Shown: one piece after another, positions 29,296-38,839 of the stretch
Layout of the letters: each line of letters begins with the position of its first letter
Position numbering within the stretch: position 1 is the first letter of the stretch
Source of the DNA: Nesterenkonia sphaerica
Lineage (GTDB): Bacteria; Actinomycetota; Actinomycetes; Actinomycetales; Micrococcaceae
Assembly: GCF_005771565.1 (NCBI RefSeq)
Contig: NZ_VAWA01000001.1
Span: 74,638 to 138,637, forward strand
Length of the DNA: 64,000 bases
Direction: 5' to 3'
Translations under genes and position numbers: made by a program
The notes under the pieces: model-generated
What the model saw: only the letters and a program-made list of their open reading frames with translations
What the model was told of the DNA's origin: nothing
Databases searched by the model: none

Positions 29296-30438
29296 TCAGC
29301 GATCCTGCAGCCGCACCGGCATCAGCAAGTACCGGAAATCTGTGGAATTCTCTCCCTCGCCTTCCTGCTGGCCTGTAATCATGGCAGGTTTGGGCGCGGA
29401 GACGAAGCTGAATCGCAGATATTCGGTGTCGAAGACGCTGAGTCCTTCATTGAGGTAGCTCGGGTTGAATCCCACCGTGATCGGTTCTCCACTCAGCTGC
29501 GCTCCGACTGCTTCCGAGGCGGAGGCATTGTCATCCACGCCAGCGTCCAGAGTCACCCGGTCATCGTCGGTGAACTGCAGCCGGATGTAGCCGTTGCGTT
29601 CTGAGACGAGGGAGACGCGGCGGGCGGCTTCAATCAGCTCAGCAGTGTTGACCACTGCGTGAATGGGCGTCTCTTCGGGAAAAAGCTGACGAATCTTCGG
29701 ATAATCACCGTCGACGAGTGTGCTGGTGGTTCGCCGGCCTCCGGAGGAAAAGCCCACCAGCGCGTCGTCGTCGGAAATTGCTAGTGCCAAATCGCCAGCA
29801 CCGGCGAGGGACTTCGCCACTTCGCTGAGCGTTTTTGCCTTGATCTGCAGCGAGGTAGAGATCGACGGGTCTGTCGGCCGCCACGTGATCTCCCGCATTG
29901 CCAGCCGGTACCGGTCAGTGGCGAAGAACGTAATCGTGTCGCCTTCGATCTCGAGTTTCACTGCGGTCAGCAGCGGCAGGGTGTCGTCCCGGGCTGCGGC
30001 AGTGATGACTTGGGAGACCGCGCGAGCGAATGCCGTGCCGTCAACCACACCTGCCACGTCGGGCTGAGCCGGCAGATCGGGATACTCATCCACCGGCATT
30101 GTCGTCAAGGTGAACGTGGAGGACTTACACGTCAGAATCACTTTGGTCTCCTCCAAGGAGACAGTGACCGGGGCATGCGGCAAGGACTTCACAATGTCAT
30201 TGAGCAGCCGTCCTGAGACCAGCACGGTTCCTTCGTGAGCGATCTCGGCATCGATGCTGAGCTGGGCCGAGACCTCATAGTCAAAGCTGGAGATGACCAC
30301 TTGCTGGTTCTCCGCTGTGATGAGGAGACCGGAAAGCACCGGAGCCGGCGGTCGGGGTGACAGAGAGCGTGCAGCCCACGACACAGCCTCGGACAGGACG
30401 TCTCGGTCTACGGTGAACTGCACGGAGGGCTCCCTCAT
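29296..30438 (-). CDS. dnaN: DNA polymerase III sliding clamp (beta)
   Basis: A 380-residue clamp with three repeated domains. The N terminus VDRDVLSEAVSWAARSLSPR is the conserved first helix, and the C terminus ends in YLLMPVRLQ. The start is placed at the ATG at 30438, because the family begins just before FxVDRD; in-frame starts further upstream would add 27 poorly conserved residues. No clear ribosome binding site decides between them. Confidence 0.95.
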   Translation of the reverse strand: MREPSVQFTVDRDVLSEAVSWAARSLSPRPPAPVLSGLLITAENQQVVISSFDYEVSAQLSIDAEIAHEGTVLVSGRLLNDIVKSLPHAPVTVSLEETKVILTCKSSTFTLTTMPVDEYPDLPAQPDVAGVVDGTAFARAVSQVITAAARDDTLPLLTAVKLEIEGDTITFFATDRYRLAMREITWRPTDPSISTSLQIKAKTLSEVAKSLAGAGDLALAISDDDALVGFSSGGRRTTSTLVDGDYPKIRQLFPEETPIHAVVNTAELIEAARRVSLVSERNGYIRLQFTDDDRVTLDAGVDDNASASEAVGAQLSGEPITVGFNPSYLNEGLSVFDTEYLRFSFVSAPKPAMITGQQEGEGENSTDFRYLLMPVRLQDR

Positions 30439-30974
30439 AGTCAAGCATTCGGCCAGGTGTGTCTGAGGCATGAGCTTACAGTCTTCCCCAGATATGCCGA
30501 AAGTCTGGGATTCCAGCACAACATCTGGGCCTTGAGCAGAACAGTTGCTTATGCATAGAGATGGAATTTAAAAGATCAGAGGTGGTAGTAACTGTTGTGG
30601 ATTCTGTGGATAAGTGCCGGGTCGGGCGCCAGTGACGGGATCCCTCTGTGTAATTTTCCGTGGTGATCCTCGGGTCGAGATGTGAACTACACGGGGAGGA
30701 TTTTCACAGGGAAAACAGGAAATCCCCAGGGCAGGGGCAGTTATCCACAGATTTGGTGACTATCGCACGAATAGTTCAGGGTTTTTCCACAATCCAGAGC
30801 AGGGACGTCCCTCAAACTTCACCTCGACCTGTGGATATGTGAGGAAAACTGTGGAATACCCATCTGTCAACTAGTGCGCCACGCGCTCATTCCGCGGAAC
30901 TACATCCGTGTGAGATGTGTATGAGTTGGCAGTTCACAGTGTGATTCTTCCGGAAAAGTCACCAAAGTTGCAGG
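30439..30974. other. oriC: Chromosomal replication origin oriC
   Basis: The 536-base dnaA-dnaN gap holds several DnaA boxes. Perfect TTATCCACA is at 30741-30749 (plus) and 30605-30613 (minus). Close matches are TTTTCCACA at 30783-30791 and, on the minus strand, sites at 30596-30604, 30830-30838 and 30850-30858. An AT-rich stretch (about 30547-30577) is a candidate unwinding element. Both position and boxes match actinobacterial origins. Confidence 0.9.
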
Positions 30975-32450
30975 TCAGCGGCCATGCTTGATCTTGTTGG
31001 TCAGCTCGGTCACCTGATTGAACACAGCCCGGCGTTCGGCCATCAACTCTCGAATCTTTCGCTCTGCGTAGATCACGGTGGTGTGGTCCCGGCCGCCGAG
31101 TTCCTGTCCTATCTTCGGCAGTGACATCTCCGTCAGTTCGCGCAGCAGATACATGGCGATCTGCCGCGCGGTGACCAGATTCCGGCTGCGAGACTTGGAC
31201 ATCAGGTCCTCAACGGTGAACGCGTAGTACTCCGCAGTGGCGTTGATGATCTGCTGGGCGGTGATCTCTTTGGCGTGATCATCGGAGATCAAGTCCCGCA
31301 TCACCTGTTCCGCCAAGGAGAGATCCACCTCCTGCTTATTGAGAGCCGAGTAGGCGGTGACGCGAATCAGCGCTCCCTCAAGTTCACGAATATTGGTGGA
31401 GATCTTGGACCCGATGTATTCGAGCACGTCATCCGGACAGGAAAAGTTCTCTGCGTTGGCCTTCTTGCGCAGAATCGCGATCCGGGTCTCCAAGTCTGGG
31501 GGCTGAATGTCGGTGATCAGGCCCCATTCGAACCGGGAGCGCAGCCGTTCCTCGAACCCGGAGAGCTTCTTGGGCGGCTCATCAGAGGTGATGACCACCT
31601 GCTTATTGTTGTTGTACAGGGTGTTGAACGTGTGGAAGAACTCTTCCACCGTGCGTTCTTTGTCTGCCAGGAATTGGATGTCGTCCAAGAGCAGGATGTC
31701 CACGTTCCTGTACAGGTGCTTGAAACTGGCACCCTCATCATCGCGGATTGAGTTGATGAAGTCATTGGTGAACTCCTCTGAGTTCACGTACCGCACTCGG
31801 ATGCCGGAGTAGAGACGTTGGGCGTAGTGCCCGATTGCATGGAGCAGGTGGGTCTTGCCCAACCCTGAGTCTCCATAGATGAATAGGGGATTGTAGGCCT
31901 TCGCTGGTGCTTCAGCCACGGCATTGGCAGCAGCATGGGCGAACCGATTCGATGAGCCGATGACAAAGGTGTCGAAGATGTAGCGAGGATTCAGCCGTGA
32001 AGTCTCGGAACCGACGTTGGTCGGTGCTGCGGCAGTCGGTGACGGGGGCCGGACCGGCGAAGCAGGCTCAAAGGGAGCAGCGGCCCCATCCTGGCCCGCT
32101 GCCGAGGAGGGTGCCGGCGCCTGGGGTGTGGCCGGAGCCGCGGTGGTCTCATCCCGCTCGCTCTGGGCCCGGGCTAACTCCGGATCTATGACATAGGCGC
32201 AGAGGATGTCGCGTCCAAACACGGTGTGCAGGGCGTGTGAGAGCTCAGTCTGCAGGGTGGTGTGCAGTAGTTGGCGGACCCGCTCGTGCGGGACGGCGAG
32301 AAGCAGCGTGTCCCCGATGAGGTGATCGGATTGGGGTACGGCGCGGGCGACGTCGGCGAGCTTCAAGCCAGTGATGCCGTGATTCTCACGCAGCTCAGTC
32401 AGAACCTGCTGCCATTGGGAAGAGACGGAGGAATTGGAGTCGGCGGGCAA
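30975..32450 (-). CDS. dnaA: Chromosomal replication initiator DnaA
   Basis: A 491-residue initiator. Domain I is at about 1-90, followed by a proline- and alanine-rich linker (about 110-165). The AAA+ domain has Walker [10 protein letters not shown] and Walker [10 protein letters not shown]. The C-terminal DNA-binding domain has the signature [15 protein letters not shown]. It binds the boxes in oriC and probably the inverted pair upstream of its own gene. Confidence 0.98.
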   Translation of the reverse strand: MPADSNSSVSSQWQQVLTELRENHGITGLKLADVARAVPQSDHLIGDTLLLAVPHERVRQLLHTTLQTELSHALHTVFGRDILCAYVIDPELARAQSERDETTAAPATPQAPAPSSAAGQDGAAAPFEPASPVRPPSPTAAAPTNVGSETSRLNPRYIFDTFVIGSSNRFAHAAANAVAEAPAKAYNPLFIYGDSGLGKTHLLHAIGHYAQRLYSGIRVRYVNSEEFTNDFINSIRDDEGASFKHLYRNVDILLLDDIQFLADKERTVEEFFHTFNTLYNNNKQVVITSDEPPKKLSGFEERLRSRFEWGLITDIQPPDLETRIAILRKKANAENFSCPDDVLEYIGSKISTNIRELEGALIRVTAYSALNKQEVDLSLAEQVMRDLISDDHAKEITAQQIINATAEYYAFTVEDLMSKSRSRNLVTARQIAMYLLRELTEMSLPKIGQELGGRDHTTVIYAERKIRELMAERRAVFNQVTELTNKIKHGR

Positions 32451-32499
32451 GCTGCTCCCTCATAACTGACGTGGGGCCGGGCAATCTTATTGCTGTCAG

Positions 32500-32522
32500 T
32501 ATTCCACAACTACTGTGGAAAA
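32500..32522. promoter_or_regulatory. Inverted DnaA-box pair upstream of dnaA
   Basis: TATTCCACA (32500-32508) and TGTGGAAAA (32514-32522) face each other across five bases, about 50 bases upstream of the dnaA start, in the dnaA-rpmH gap (32451-32703). DnaA autoregulation of dnaA is a known pattern. Confidence 0.6.
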
Positions 32523-32703
32523 AGTCGGGAAATCTGGGGACAGGCAGCATCGACGTCGAGTGAGCGAGCGTGTCGGAGACCAGTATTTGACGGAAAGAAA
32601 CGTGCTCACCTATTGTTGACAGATCACCCTGGAATACTTGCGTGCCCTGGCACGGGTGTTTCAGGACACCAAGACTTCACGTCCATCACCATGGGAGTAC
32701 ACA

Positions 32704-32841
32704 GTGAGCAAGCGGACATTCCAGCCGAGCAACCGCCGTCGCAGCCGTAAGCACGGCTTCCGGTCCCGTATGCGGACCCGCGCCGGCCGTTCGATCATTT
32801 CGGCCCGCCGCCGGAGCGGACGCCAGAAGCTCTCGGCATAA
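32704..32841 (+). CDS. rpmH: 50S ribosomal protein L34
   Basis: A 45-residue protein, the standard length, starting at GTG (32704) with [18 protein letters not shown] and ending [12 protein letters not shown]. It is divergent from dnaA, as in nearly all bacteria. An upstream in-frame ATG at 32638 would add 22 residues without homology and is rejected. Confidence 0.97.
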   Translation: MSKRTFQPSNRRRSRKHGFRSRMRTRAGRSIISARRRSGRQKLSA

Positions 32842-32862
32842 GCCCAGCAGCACTACAAGGCC

Positions 32863-32893
32863 AAGGCCCACTACGCATCTGCGGGTGGGCCTT
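32863..32893 (+). terminator. Hairpin between rpmH and rnpA
   Basis: The arms AAGGCCCAC (32863-32871) and GTGGGCCTT (32885-32893) are perfect complements around a 13-base loop, followed by a short T run. It probably reduces read-through from rpmH into rnpA. Confidence 0.7.
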
Positions 32894-32922
32894 TGTCATG
32901 CCGGTGCAGGTACCGTAGATCC

Positions 32923-33297
32923 ATGCTTCCCGCCCCGCACCGGCTGACCTCCTCCGGTGATTTTGCCGCAGTGATGCGCCATGGACGCCGTGCGGGCAGC
33001 AGAACTGTGGTGGTCACCGCGCGATTGCATGATCGCCCAGCGTCACCTAGTTGGCGGTGTGGGTTTATCGTCTCAAAAGCTGTCGGCAACGCCGTGGTCA
33101 GGCATCGCACCACCCGCCGTCTGCGGCACCTGATGGCGGAGCTGATGCCGCAGCAGGGACTTTCCCTGCCGGAAGGTATGGCTGTTGATATTGCTGTACG
33201 AGCTTTGGCGGAAGCCGCTGGCGCGGAGCACAGGCAGCTCCGTGCAGACTTGGATTCGTGCCTGCGCAGAGCACTGAACAAGGCAAGAATGCCGTGA
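32923..33297 (+). CDS. rnpA: Ribonuclease P protein component
   Basis: A 124-residue basic protein that supports the RNase P RNA in trimming tRNA 5' ends. It starts [18 protein letters not shown], and the RNA-binding motif is [19 protein letters not shown] (about 55-73). The start at 32923 is chosen because the family begins at this LPxxxRL segment. It overlaps yidD by four bases (GTGA). Confidence 0.95.
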   Translation: MLPAPHRLTSSGDFAAVMRHGRRAGSRTVVVTARLHDRPASPSWRCGFIVSKAVGNAVVRHRTTRRLRHLMAELMPQQGLSLPEGMAVDIAVRALAEAAGAEHRQLRADLDSCLRRALNKARMP

Positions 33298-33743
33298 CCT
33301 GGGTCCGCCATGCTGACTTCTATGACGAGGAGCATTCGACCCCAGCAGAAAACTTTGAAGGTCGAGTCGACTCGGAGACGCCGCATGGGCCGGGGACTGG
33401 TGTCACCGAGGAAGAGATTCTGCGCTTGTGGTGGCCGTGGTGGCGCCGAGCCGCTGCAGCTCCGCTCCTAGCGTTCATCTACCTCTGGCGAAAAGTGGTC
33501 TCGCCCCTCTACGGCCAAGTGTGCAGTTTCTATCCCAGCTGTTCTGCCTATGGGCTTGAGGCCGTCACGGTACACGGACTGCTCAAAGGCTCGGTACTGA
33601 CCGCGTGGCGGGTGCTGCGGTGCAACCCCTTCACGGGTGGAGGAGTAGACCATGTGCCTGTCTCGCAGCGTGTCTGGCCTGAGGAGCAGGTTCCTGAAAT
33701 CGTTCGGTTAAACCATCCGCCAATTCCCCGAGATCCAGACTGA
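33294..33743 (+). CDS. yidD: Membrane protein insertion efficiency factor YidD
   Basis: A 149-residue protein. The conserved YidD core is [20 protein letters not shown] (about 64-83) and CSAYGLEAV, then [14 protein letters not shown] (about 106-119). An N-terminal extension of about 45 residues is longer than in most relatives. The GTG at 33294 is chosen: its codon overlaps the rnpA stop and AAGG precedes it. It helps YidC-dependent insertion at the membrane. Confidence 0.92.
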   Translation: MTWVRHADFYDEEHSTPAENFEGRVDSETPHGPGTGVTEEEILRLWWPWWRRAAAAPLLAFIYLWRKVVSPLYGQVCSFYPSCSAYGLEAVTVHGLLKGSVLTAWRVLRCNPFTGGGVDHVPVSQRVWPEEQVPEIVRLNHPPIPRDPD

Positions 33744-33830
33744 TCAAGTACCCTGAAGGTTGATTTTCTCGCACTCCGCGTGTCCGGCTCACAACAGTGC
33801 TTCCGCCGGACCTGACACCCTGAGAGAGTA

Positions 33831-34844
33831 ATGGCTTTCCTAGACACGATTATGTGGCCCTTCAGCTGGGCAGTGTCCTTCATCCTCAGTGCCTGGCACA
33901 GTCTTCTGACCATGCTTGGCATGCCAGAAGGTTCAGGTTGGAACTGGGCACTGTCCATCCTGCTGCTGGTGCTGGTGATTCGCATCATCCTGATTCCGCT
34001 GTTTGTGCGGCAAATCAAGTCCCAGCGCGGGATGCAGATCATCCAGCCGGAGCTTCAGAAACTCCAGGCAAAGTACAAGGGCAAGAAGGATCCCGTCTCC
34101 CGGCAGGCTCAGGTTGCTGAACAGCAGGCGCTGTTCAAGCGCCACAAGGTCAACCCCTTTATGACCTGCCTGCCGATTCTGGCTCAGATGCCGATCTTCC
34201 TGGCGCTGTTCTGGACGCTGAACCGCATCGGCGGTTCCGGGCGCATGGGCACCGGGGATGTCGATTATCAGGAGGAGGGCTACTATGCCCTCTCCAGCAG
34301 CGAGGTCACCAGCTTTGCCAATTCGAGAATTTTCGACGTCGGCATGCCCGATACTTTTCTGGGAGCAGTGCAGGGGGATCCGTCGCTGATGGGCGGCACC
34401 GTGGCAGTTATCGCGCTGACCACGGTGATGATCATCATGATGGTCAGCACGCAGTTCTTCACGCAGAAGCAGCTGATGTCGAAGAACATGTCCGAAGCTG
34501 CACTTCAGGGCCAGTTCGCCCAGACCCAGAAGATCATGCTGTATGCGCTGCCTCTGGTGTTCATCTTCGGCGGCGTGTACTTCCCGGTGGGCGTGCTGAT
34601 TTACTGGACGGCCACCAACTTCTGGACCATGGGCCAACAGTGGTGGGTCATCCGCAACAACCCCACCCCGGGATCCTTGGCGGAGAAGGAGCTCAACCTG
34701 CGCCGAGCAGCCCGGGGTCTGCCGCCCGTCGGAGAAGAGGCCCGGAAGGCACGTGAGGATGCCGAGAAGCCCAAAGGCCAGCACAAGGGCGCCACCGCCC
34801 AGCCCAAGAAGAAGAAAAAGAAGAAGAAAAAGGGACAGCGATGA
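33831..34844 (+). CDS. yidC: Membrane protein insertase YidC
   Basis: A 337-residue insertase of the Gram-positive type with five membrane helices. It has the central QRGMQIIQPELQKLQAKYK coiled region (about 63-81), the MTCLPILAQMPIFLALFWTL helix (about 114-133), and SEAALQGQFAQTQK further on. The C terminus is a run of nine lysines within KKKKKKKKKGQR, a positive tail that can contact the ribosome. There is no long periplasmic domain and no lipobox. Confidence 0.96.
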   Translation: MAFLDTIMWPFSWAVSFILSAWHSLLTMLGMPEGSGWNWALSILLLVLVIRIILIPLFVRQIKSQRGMQIIQPELQKLQAKYKGKKDPVSRQAQVAEQQALFKRHKVNPFMTCLPILAQMPIFLALFWTLNRIGGSGRMGTGDVDYQEEGYYALSSSEVTSFANSRIFDVGMPDTFLGAVQGDPSLMGGTVAVIALTTVMIIMMVSTQFFTQKQLMSKNMSEAALQGQFAQTQKIMLYALPLVFIFGGVYFPVGVLIYWTATNFWTMGQQWWVIRNNPTPGSLAEKELNLRRAARGLPPVGEEARKAREDAEKPKGQHKGATAQPKKKKKKKKKGQR

Positions 34845-35374
34845 CCGAACAGAATACCCAAGACACGCTCCTGGACGAGTCCGACGACCAGCCAGATTCC
34901 GCCGCGGCGGATTCCGGAGCCGATGAGGGTGACGTCGCTGCTGACTATCTTGAAGAGCTGTTGGACATTGTGGACCTCGACGGCGACATCGAGATCGAAA
35001 TCCGGGGAGAGCGCACGTTCATTTCGATCCAGGCCGATGAGGGCGCAGAGCAGCTCCAGGACCTGGTGGGTCATCAGGGCGAGACGCTCGATGCGCTCCA
35101 GGAGCTCACCCGCTTGGCTGTGCTAACTGCCACGGGGAATCGGTCGCGCTTGATCCTCGACATCAATGGCCACCGTGCAGCTCGCGGTGAGGAACTCAGA
35201 CAGCTCGCGCAGGATGCCGTGGACGAAGTCAATGCAGGTTCCGCACCAGCGCATCTGCCGCCCATGAGTGCCTATGAGCGGAAGATCGTGCACGACTTCA
35301 TTGCTGAGGCAGGGCTGGTTTCTGAGTCCGAAGGCGAGGGCAAACGCCGGCACGTCGTCGTTACCGCTGAGTAG
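34841..35374 (+). CDS. khpB: R3H/KH domain RNA-binding protein KhpB (Jag/SpoIIIJ-associated)
   Basis: A 177-residue protein. It has an acidic N-terminal tail (about 1-40), a KH-like domain (about 45-110) with GHQGETLDALQELTR, and a C-terminal R3H domain (about 128-175) with LPPMSAYERKIVHDFIAE. It overlaps yidC by four bases (ATGA). The function is post-transcriptional control in relatives. Confidence 0.93.
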   Translation: MTEQNTQDTLLDESDDQPDSAAADSGADEGDVAADYLEELLDIVDLDGDIEIEIRGERTFISIQADEGAEQLQDLVGHQGETLDALQELTRLAVLTATGNRSRLILDINGHRAARGEELRQLAQDAVDEVNAGSAPAHLPPMSAYERKIVHDFIAEAGLVSESEGEGKRRHVVVTAE

Positions 35375-35389
35375 GATACGCGTATTCCG

Positions 35390-36061
35390 ATGAGCGACCC
35401 TCTTGCGGAGGACCCGGAGCAGCAGCCTCTGCCGGTTCTTGAAGGATCTGAGCTCGACGCCGCGCGCCAGATTTTCGGACAGCAGCTCCCTGGTGCTGAG
35501 AAGTACGTGGAGCACCTCTGCACCACTGGTATCACCCACGGTCTTCTGGGACCCAGGGAAGTTCCCAGGATGTGGGGCAGGCATGTACTGAACTGCGCGG
35601 TGGTGGGAAGCGAACTTCCGGAATCAGGCACGGTGGCGGATGTGGGGTCGGGGGCGGGCCTGCCGGGGATCGCCTTGGCGTTGGCGCGGCCGGACCTGGA
35701 CTTCATACTTATCGAACCTATGGAACGCCGGGTGGACTGGTTGGATATGGTCACCGGTGATCTCGAGCTGACGAACGTCCAGATCATTCGTGCTCGTGCC
35801 GAAGACGTCTCAGATGAAGTGATGGCGGATGTGGTCACGGCGCGTGCTGTGTCAGCTTTGAAGAATCTGATACCCCTGACTGTGCCGCTTCTGGATGATC
35901 ATGGGGAGCTGCTGTTCCTGAAGGGACGGACGGTGCAGGCAGAAATCGATTCGGCGCGGAAGGTCCTCAGCCGGTATCGACTTCAGGCACCGGAGATTCA
36001 CCTGGTTGGGACGGATGTGCTGGAAGAACCGACAACCGTAGTACGGACTCGGCGTCGCTGA
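35390..36061 (+). CDS. rsmG: 16S rRNA (guanine-527-N7) methyltransferase RsmG
   Basis: A 223-residue SAM-dependent methyltransferase acting on 16S rRNA. It has ADVGSGAGLPGIALALARPD (about 82-101) for SAM binding, then a conserved ARAVSAL and PLLDDHGELLFLKG. It sits between khpB and parA as in most actinobacteria. Confidence 0.95.
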   Translation: MSDPLAEDPEQQPLPVLEGSELDAARQIFGQQLPGAEKYVEHLCTTGITHGLLGPREVPRMWGRHVLNCAVVGSELPESGTVADVGSGAGLPGIALALARPDLDFILIEPMERRVDWLDMVTGDLELTNVQIIRARAEDVSDEVMADVVTARAVSALKNLIPLTVPLLDDHGELLFLKGRTVQAEIDSARKVLSRYRLQAPEIHLVGTDVLEEPTTVVRTRRR

Positions 36062-36119
36062 GCGAGATCGGTGTTTTCCGTGCGCTCAGCGGCCTGCCCC
36101 AGACGATAGTCTTGACCTT

Positions 36120-37010
36120 ATGACAGAATCGTTGTCCCACTCCCCGCTGGCTGCACAGTTGAAAGATGAACAGGACCGCCGCAAGAGGCTGTTGGGACGA
36201 ACGCTTCAACGGCCGGAAAACACCCGGATTCTGACCGTCTCCAACCAGAAGGGCGGAGTCGGAAAGACGACCACGACTGTTAATCTGGCGGCAGCCCTGG
36301 CTGACCACGGCTTCAACGTACTGGTCATTGATATTGACCCCCAGGGCAATGCGTCGACTGCGCTGGGAATCCCCCACTCGGCGGATACGGATTCTGTCTA
36401 CGATGTGCTGATTGACGATCTTGCACTGGCGGATGTCGTGACCGAATGCCCGGATATGGACAGACTGTGGGTTGTCCCTGCGACCATTCACCTTGCCGGG
36501 GCTGAAATTGAGTTGGTCTCGTTGGTCGCCCGTGAGCAGCGCCTGCAGCGCGCTTTGCAGGAGTACTTTCAGAGTCGGGAGAACGACGGGCAAGAGCGGC
36601 TGGACTACGTGTTTATTGACTGCCCGCCAAGCCTGGGTCTCCTGACGGTAAACGCCTGCGTGGCTGCTCAAGAAGTGCTGATCCCGATCCAGTGTGAGTA
36701 CTATGCGCTGGAAGGACTGAGTCAGCTGCTGAACAACATCCAGATGATCCAGAAGCATCTCAATCCGGTGCTGGCGGTCTCTACGATTCTGCTGACCATG
36801 TATGACGGGCGAACAAACTTGGCGTCCCAAGTTGTCAGTGAAGTCAAGGAACACTTTGCTGACGAAGTGCTTTCGGCAAAGATTCCCCGCAGTGTGCGCA
36901 TTGCGGAGGCTCCCAGTTACCAACAGTCCGTCATTACCTATGATCGGGCCTCTACCGGTGCACTGGCTTATTTGGAGGCCGCGGCGGAAATAGTCGAACG
37001 GGGTCAGTAA
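36120..37010 (+). CDS. parA: Chromosome partitioning ATPase ParA
   Basis: A 296-residue Walker-type ATPase. The deviant P-loop is NQKGGVGKTTTTVNLAAAL (about 42-60), followed by VIDIDPQGNAST and FIDCPPSLG. It moves origin regions with ParB and parS. No clear ribosome binding site precedes the ATG. Confidence 0.96.
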   Translation: MTESLSHSPLAAQLKDEQDRRKRLLGRTLQRPENTRILTVSNQKGGVGKTTTTVNLAAALADHGFNVLVIDIDPQGNASTALGIPHSADTDSVYDVLIDDLALADVVTECPDMDRLWVVPATIHLAGAEIELVSLVAREQRLQRALQEYFQSRENDGQERLDYVFIDCPPSLGLLTVNACVAAQEVLIPIQCEYYALEGLSQLLNNIQMIQKHLNPVLAVSTILLTMYDGRTNLASQVVSEVKEHFADEVLSAKIPRSVRIAEAPSYQQSVITYDRASTGALAYLEAAAEIVERGQ

Positions 37011-37026
37011 CTGGCGTAGCGATCTG

Positions 37027-37042
37027 TGTTTCACGTGAAACG
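37027..37042. promoter_or_regulatory. parS: parS centromere site 1
   Basis: TGTTTCACGTGAAACG matches the parS consensus TGTTTCACGTGAAACA in 15 of 16 bases, in the parA-parB gap. Confidence 0.95.
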
Positions 37043-37113
37043 GCCTGTCGTCTCCCGAACACGTTCTTCACCTCTAGAATTGAGGGGATTGACACTCAGA
37101 CCGGGAGGACGAC

Positions 37114-38364
37114 GTGGCGGAACGAAAGAAACGAGGCCTTGGCCGAGGGCTCGGCGCGCTGATCAACAGTGACGGCGGCAATGGGACGGGCCCGTCAGGG
37201 GCCGTGAACGCGGTTCCGACTATGGAGCCTAAACTTGCCCCAGAGCCATTGGACCCGGCTCCGTCGGACGACGTGGCAGCCGGTGGCGCCGAACGGCCGA
37301 TTGATGTCTTCTTTTCCGCTAAGTCTCACCTGCAGACGCAACGTGTTTCACGTGAAACGCACCAAGAAGCTGGTTCTTCCCGCGCTTACGGGTCTCGCGA
37401 GACGTCACCGCGCAGAAAGAACGGCGTGGGGCGCGTCGAAATGCCTGACGTCCTTGGGGCACGGAAAACCGAGCAGGATACCGGAGGATTTTCGCCAGGT
37501 GGAGATCACGCTGGCGTTTCACGTGAAACGACGCCCAGCCAGGACGACGACGCAGTATTTCGTGACATCGATGTGAATCTGGTGCAGCCCAATCCCCGTC
37601 AGCCCCGAGAGGTCTTCGATGAGACGGATATGGCTGAATTGGTGCACTCTGTCCGGGAGATTGGCGTGCTGCAGCCGGTGGTAGTCCGCCCCGTTGAGGA
37701 CGGCCGATATGAGCTCATCATGGGAGAGCGACGCTGGCGTGCCTCTATTCAAGCGGGTAGGACAACCGTACCCGCACTCATCCGGAAGACGGCGGACGAG
37801 GATCTGCTGCGGGATGCGCTCCTGGAGAATATTCACCGCTCTCAGTTGAATCCGCTGGAGGAAGCAGCTGCCTACCGACAGCTATTGGACGATTTTGGCA
37901 TCAGTCAGGAGGAGCTTTCCCGGCGAATCGGCCGCTCCCGTCCTCAGATCTCCAATACGCTGCGTCTGATGAAACTTCCGGCGGCCGTTCAGCGCCGTGT
38001 GGCTGCAGGGGTGTTGTCCTCGGGACATGCTCGGGCGCTGCTCAGTCTTGAGGACCCTGACCAGATGGACGAGCTGGCGCGGCGTATTGTCTCGGAGGGT
38101 CTCTCAGTGCGCAGTGCAGAGGAGCAGGCCCTGGTGGTCAAAACCGACAAAGCCGAGGACAACGTTTCACGTGAAACGCGTCGACTGCCCAGCACGACCC
38201 GCGTGCAGGAACTCGACGAATATGCAGAAGCCCTGACCGACAAATTGGACACTCAGGTGAAGATCAGCATGGGGGCGCGCAAAGGACGCATCGCTATCGA
38301 TTTTGCTTCTGTGGAGGACCTCGAGCGAATCCTGGAACACATGGGTGCCTACGTCCAGCGATAG
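37114..38364 (+). CDS. parB: Chromosome partitioning protein ParB
   Basis: A 416-residue CTP-dependent clamp. The first 150 residues form a long, low-complexity tail. Then come the ParB N-terminal domain with GERRWRA (about 209-215) and ENIHRSQLNPLEEA (about 238-251), a helix-turn-helix (about 260-300) and a dimerisation domain (to 416). The GTG start has GGGAGGAC upstream. Three parS sites lie inside the gene, in the same frame, each encoding VSRET (residues 78-82, 135-139 and 351-355). Confidence 0.96.
   Translation: MAERKKRGLGRGLGALINSDGGNGTGPSGAVNAVPTMEPKLAPEPLDPAPSDDVAAGGAERPIDVFFSAKSHLQTQRVSRETHQEAGSSRAYGSRETSPRRKNGVGRVEMPDVLGARKTEQDTGGFSPGGDHAGVSRETTPSQDDDAVFRDIDVNLVQPNPRQPREVFDETDMAELVHSVREIGVLQPVVVRPVEDGRYELIMGERRWRASIQAGRTTVPALIRKTADEDLLRDALLENIHRSQLNPLEEAAAYRQLLDDFGISQEELSRRIGRSRPQISNTLRLMKLPAAVQRRVAAGVLSSGHARALLSLEDPDQMDELARRIVSEGLSVRSAEEQALVVKTDKAEDNVSRETRRLPSTTRVQELDEYAEALTDKLDTQVKISMGARKGRIAIDFASVEDLERILEHMGAYVQR
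37344..37359. promoter_or_regulatory. parS: parS site 2, inside parB
   Basis: TGTTTCACGTGAAACG is in parB codons 78-82, encoding VSRET. The palindromic 14-base core GTTTCACGTGAAAC is perfect. Confidence 0.95.
37515..37530. promoter_or_regulatory. parS: parS site 3, inside parB
   Basis: CGTTTCACGTGAAACG contains the perfect 14-base parS core, in parB codons 135-139 encoding VSRET. Confidence 0.94.
38163..38178. promoter_or_regulatory. parS: parS site 4, inside parB
   Basis: CGTTTCACGTGAAACG contains the perfect core, in parB codons 351-355 encoding VSRET, in the region before the dimerisation domain. Confidence 0.94.
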
Positions 38365-38404
38365 GTCGCTGAGTAATCGACATACAGAGTAATGGACACA
38401 CGAA

Positions 38405-38446
38405 ATGAATTGGCCCCCTCTCCAGAAGGACAGGGGGCCAATTCAT
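38405..38446. terminator. Bidirectional terminator between parB and trxA
   Basis: Perfect 15-base arms ATGAATTGGCCCCCT and AGGGGGCCAATTCAT enclose a 12-base loop. It lies between convergent parB and trxA and can serve both directions. Confidence 0.9.
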
Positions 38447-38473
38447 GCGCACGGGCTCAGACGGCGCCGGTGA

Positions 38474-38800
38474 CTATTTCAGCCATTGAGCGAATTCCTG
38501 CTCCAGCGCGGGCTTTGGCTTAGCGCCGATTGAGGCGTGCACCTTCTCCCCGCCGCTGAAGGCGAAGACGGCTGGGATGGACGTGATGCCGTACTTCGCG
38601 GCCGTACCGGGATTCTCATCCACATTGAGCTTGACGACCTCGATCTGTCCGGAGTGCTCGTCAGCCAGTTTTTCCAGCTCAGGGCCCAAAGCCCGGCAGG
38701 GTCCGCACCACTCGGCCCAAAAGTCGACAAGAACTGGCTTATCGGCCTTGAGCACATCCTCCTCGAAGCTTGCATCGGTGACGGCTTTGATATTAGCCAT
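38474..38800 (-). CDS. trxA: Thioredoxin
   Basis: A 108-residue thioredoxin with the active site WCGPC (residues 30-34) and conserved cis-Pro region in GITSIPAVFAF. It lies 39 bases downstream of trxB on the same strand. Together they form the cytoplasmic disulfide-reducing pair. Confidence 0.97.
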   Translation of the reverse strand: MANIKAVTDASFEEDVLKADKPVLVDFWAEWCGPCRALGPELEKLADEHSGQIEVVKLNVDENPGTAAKYGITSIPAVFAFSGGEKVHASIGAKPKPALEQEFAQWLK

Positions 38801-38839
38801 TGAACTGTCCTCTCTCGTGGGATCGCTGGGGATGGGGGA

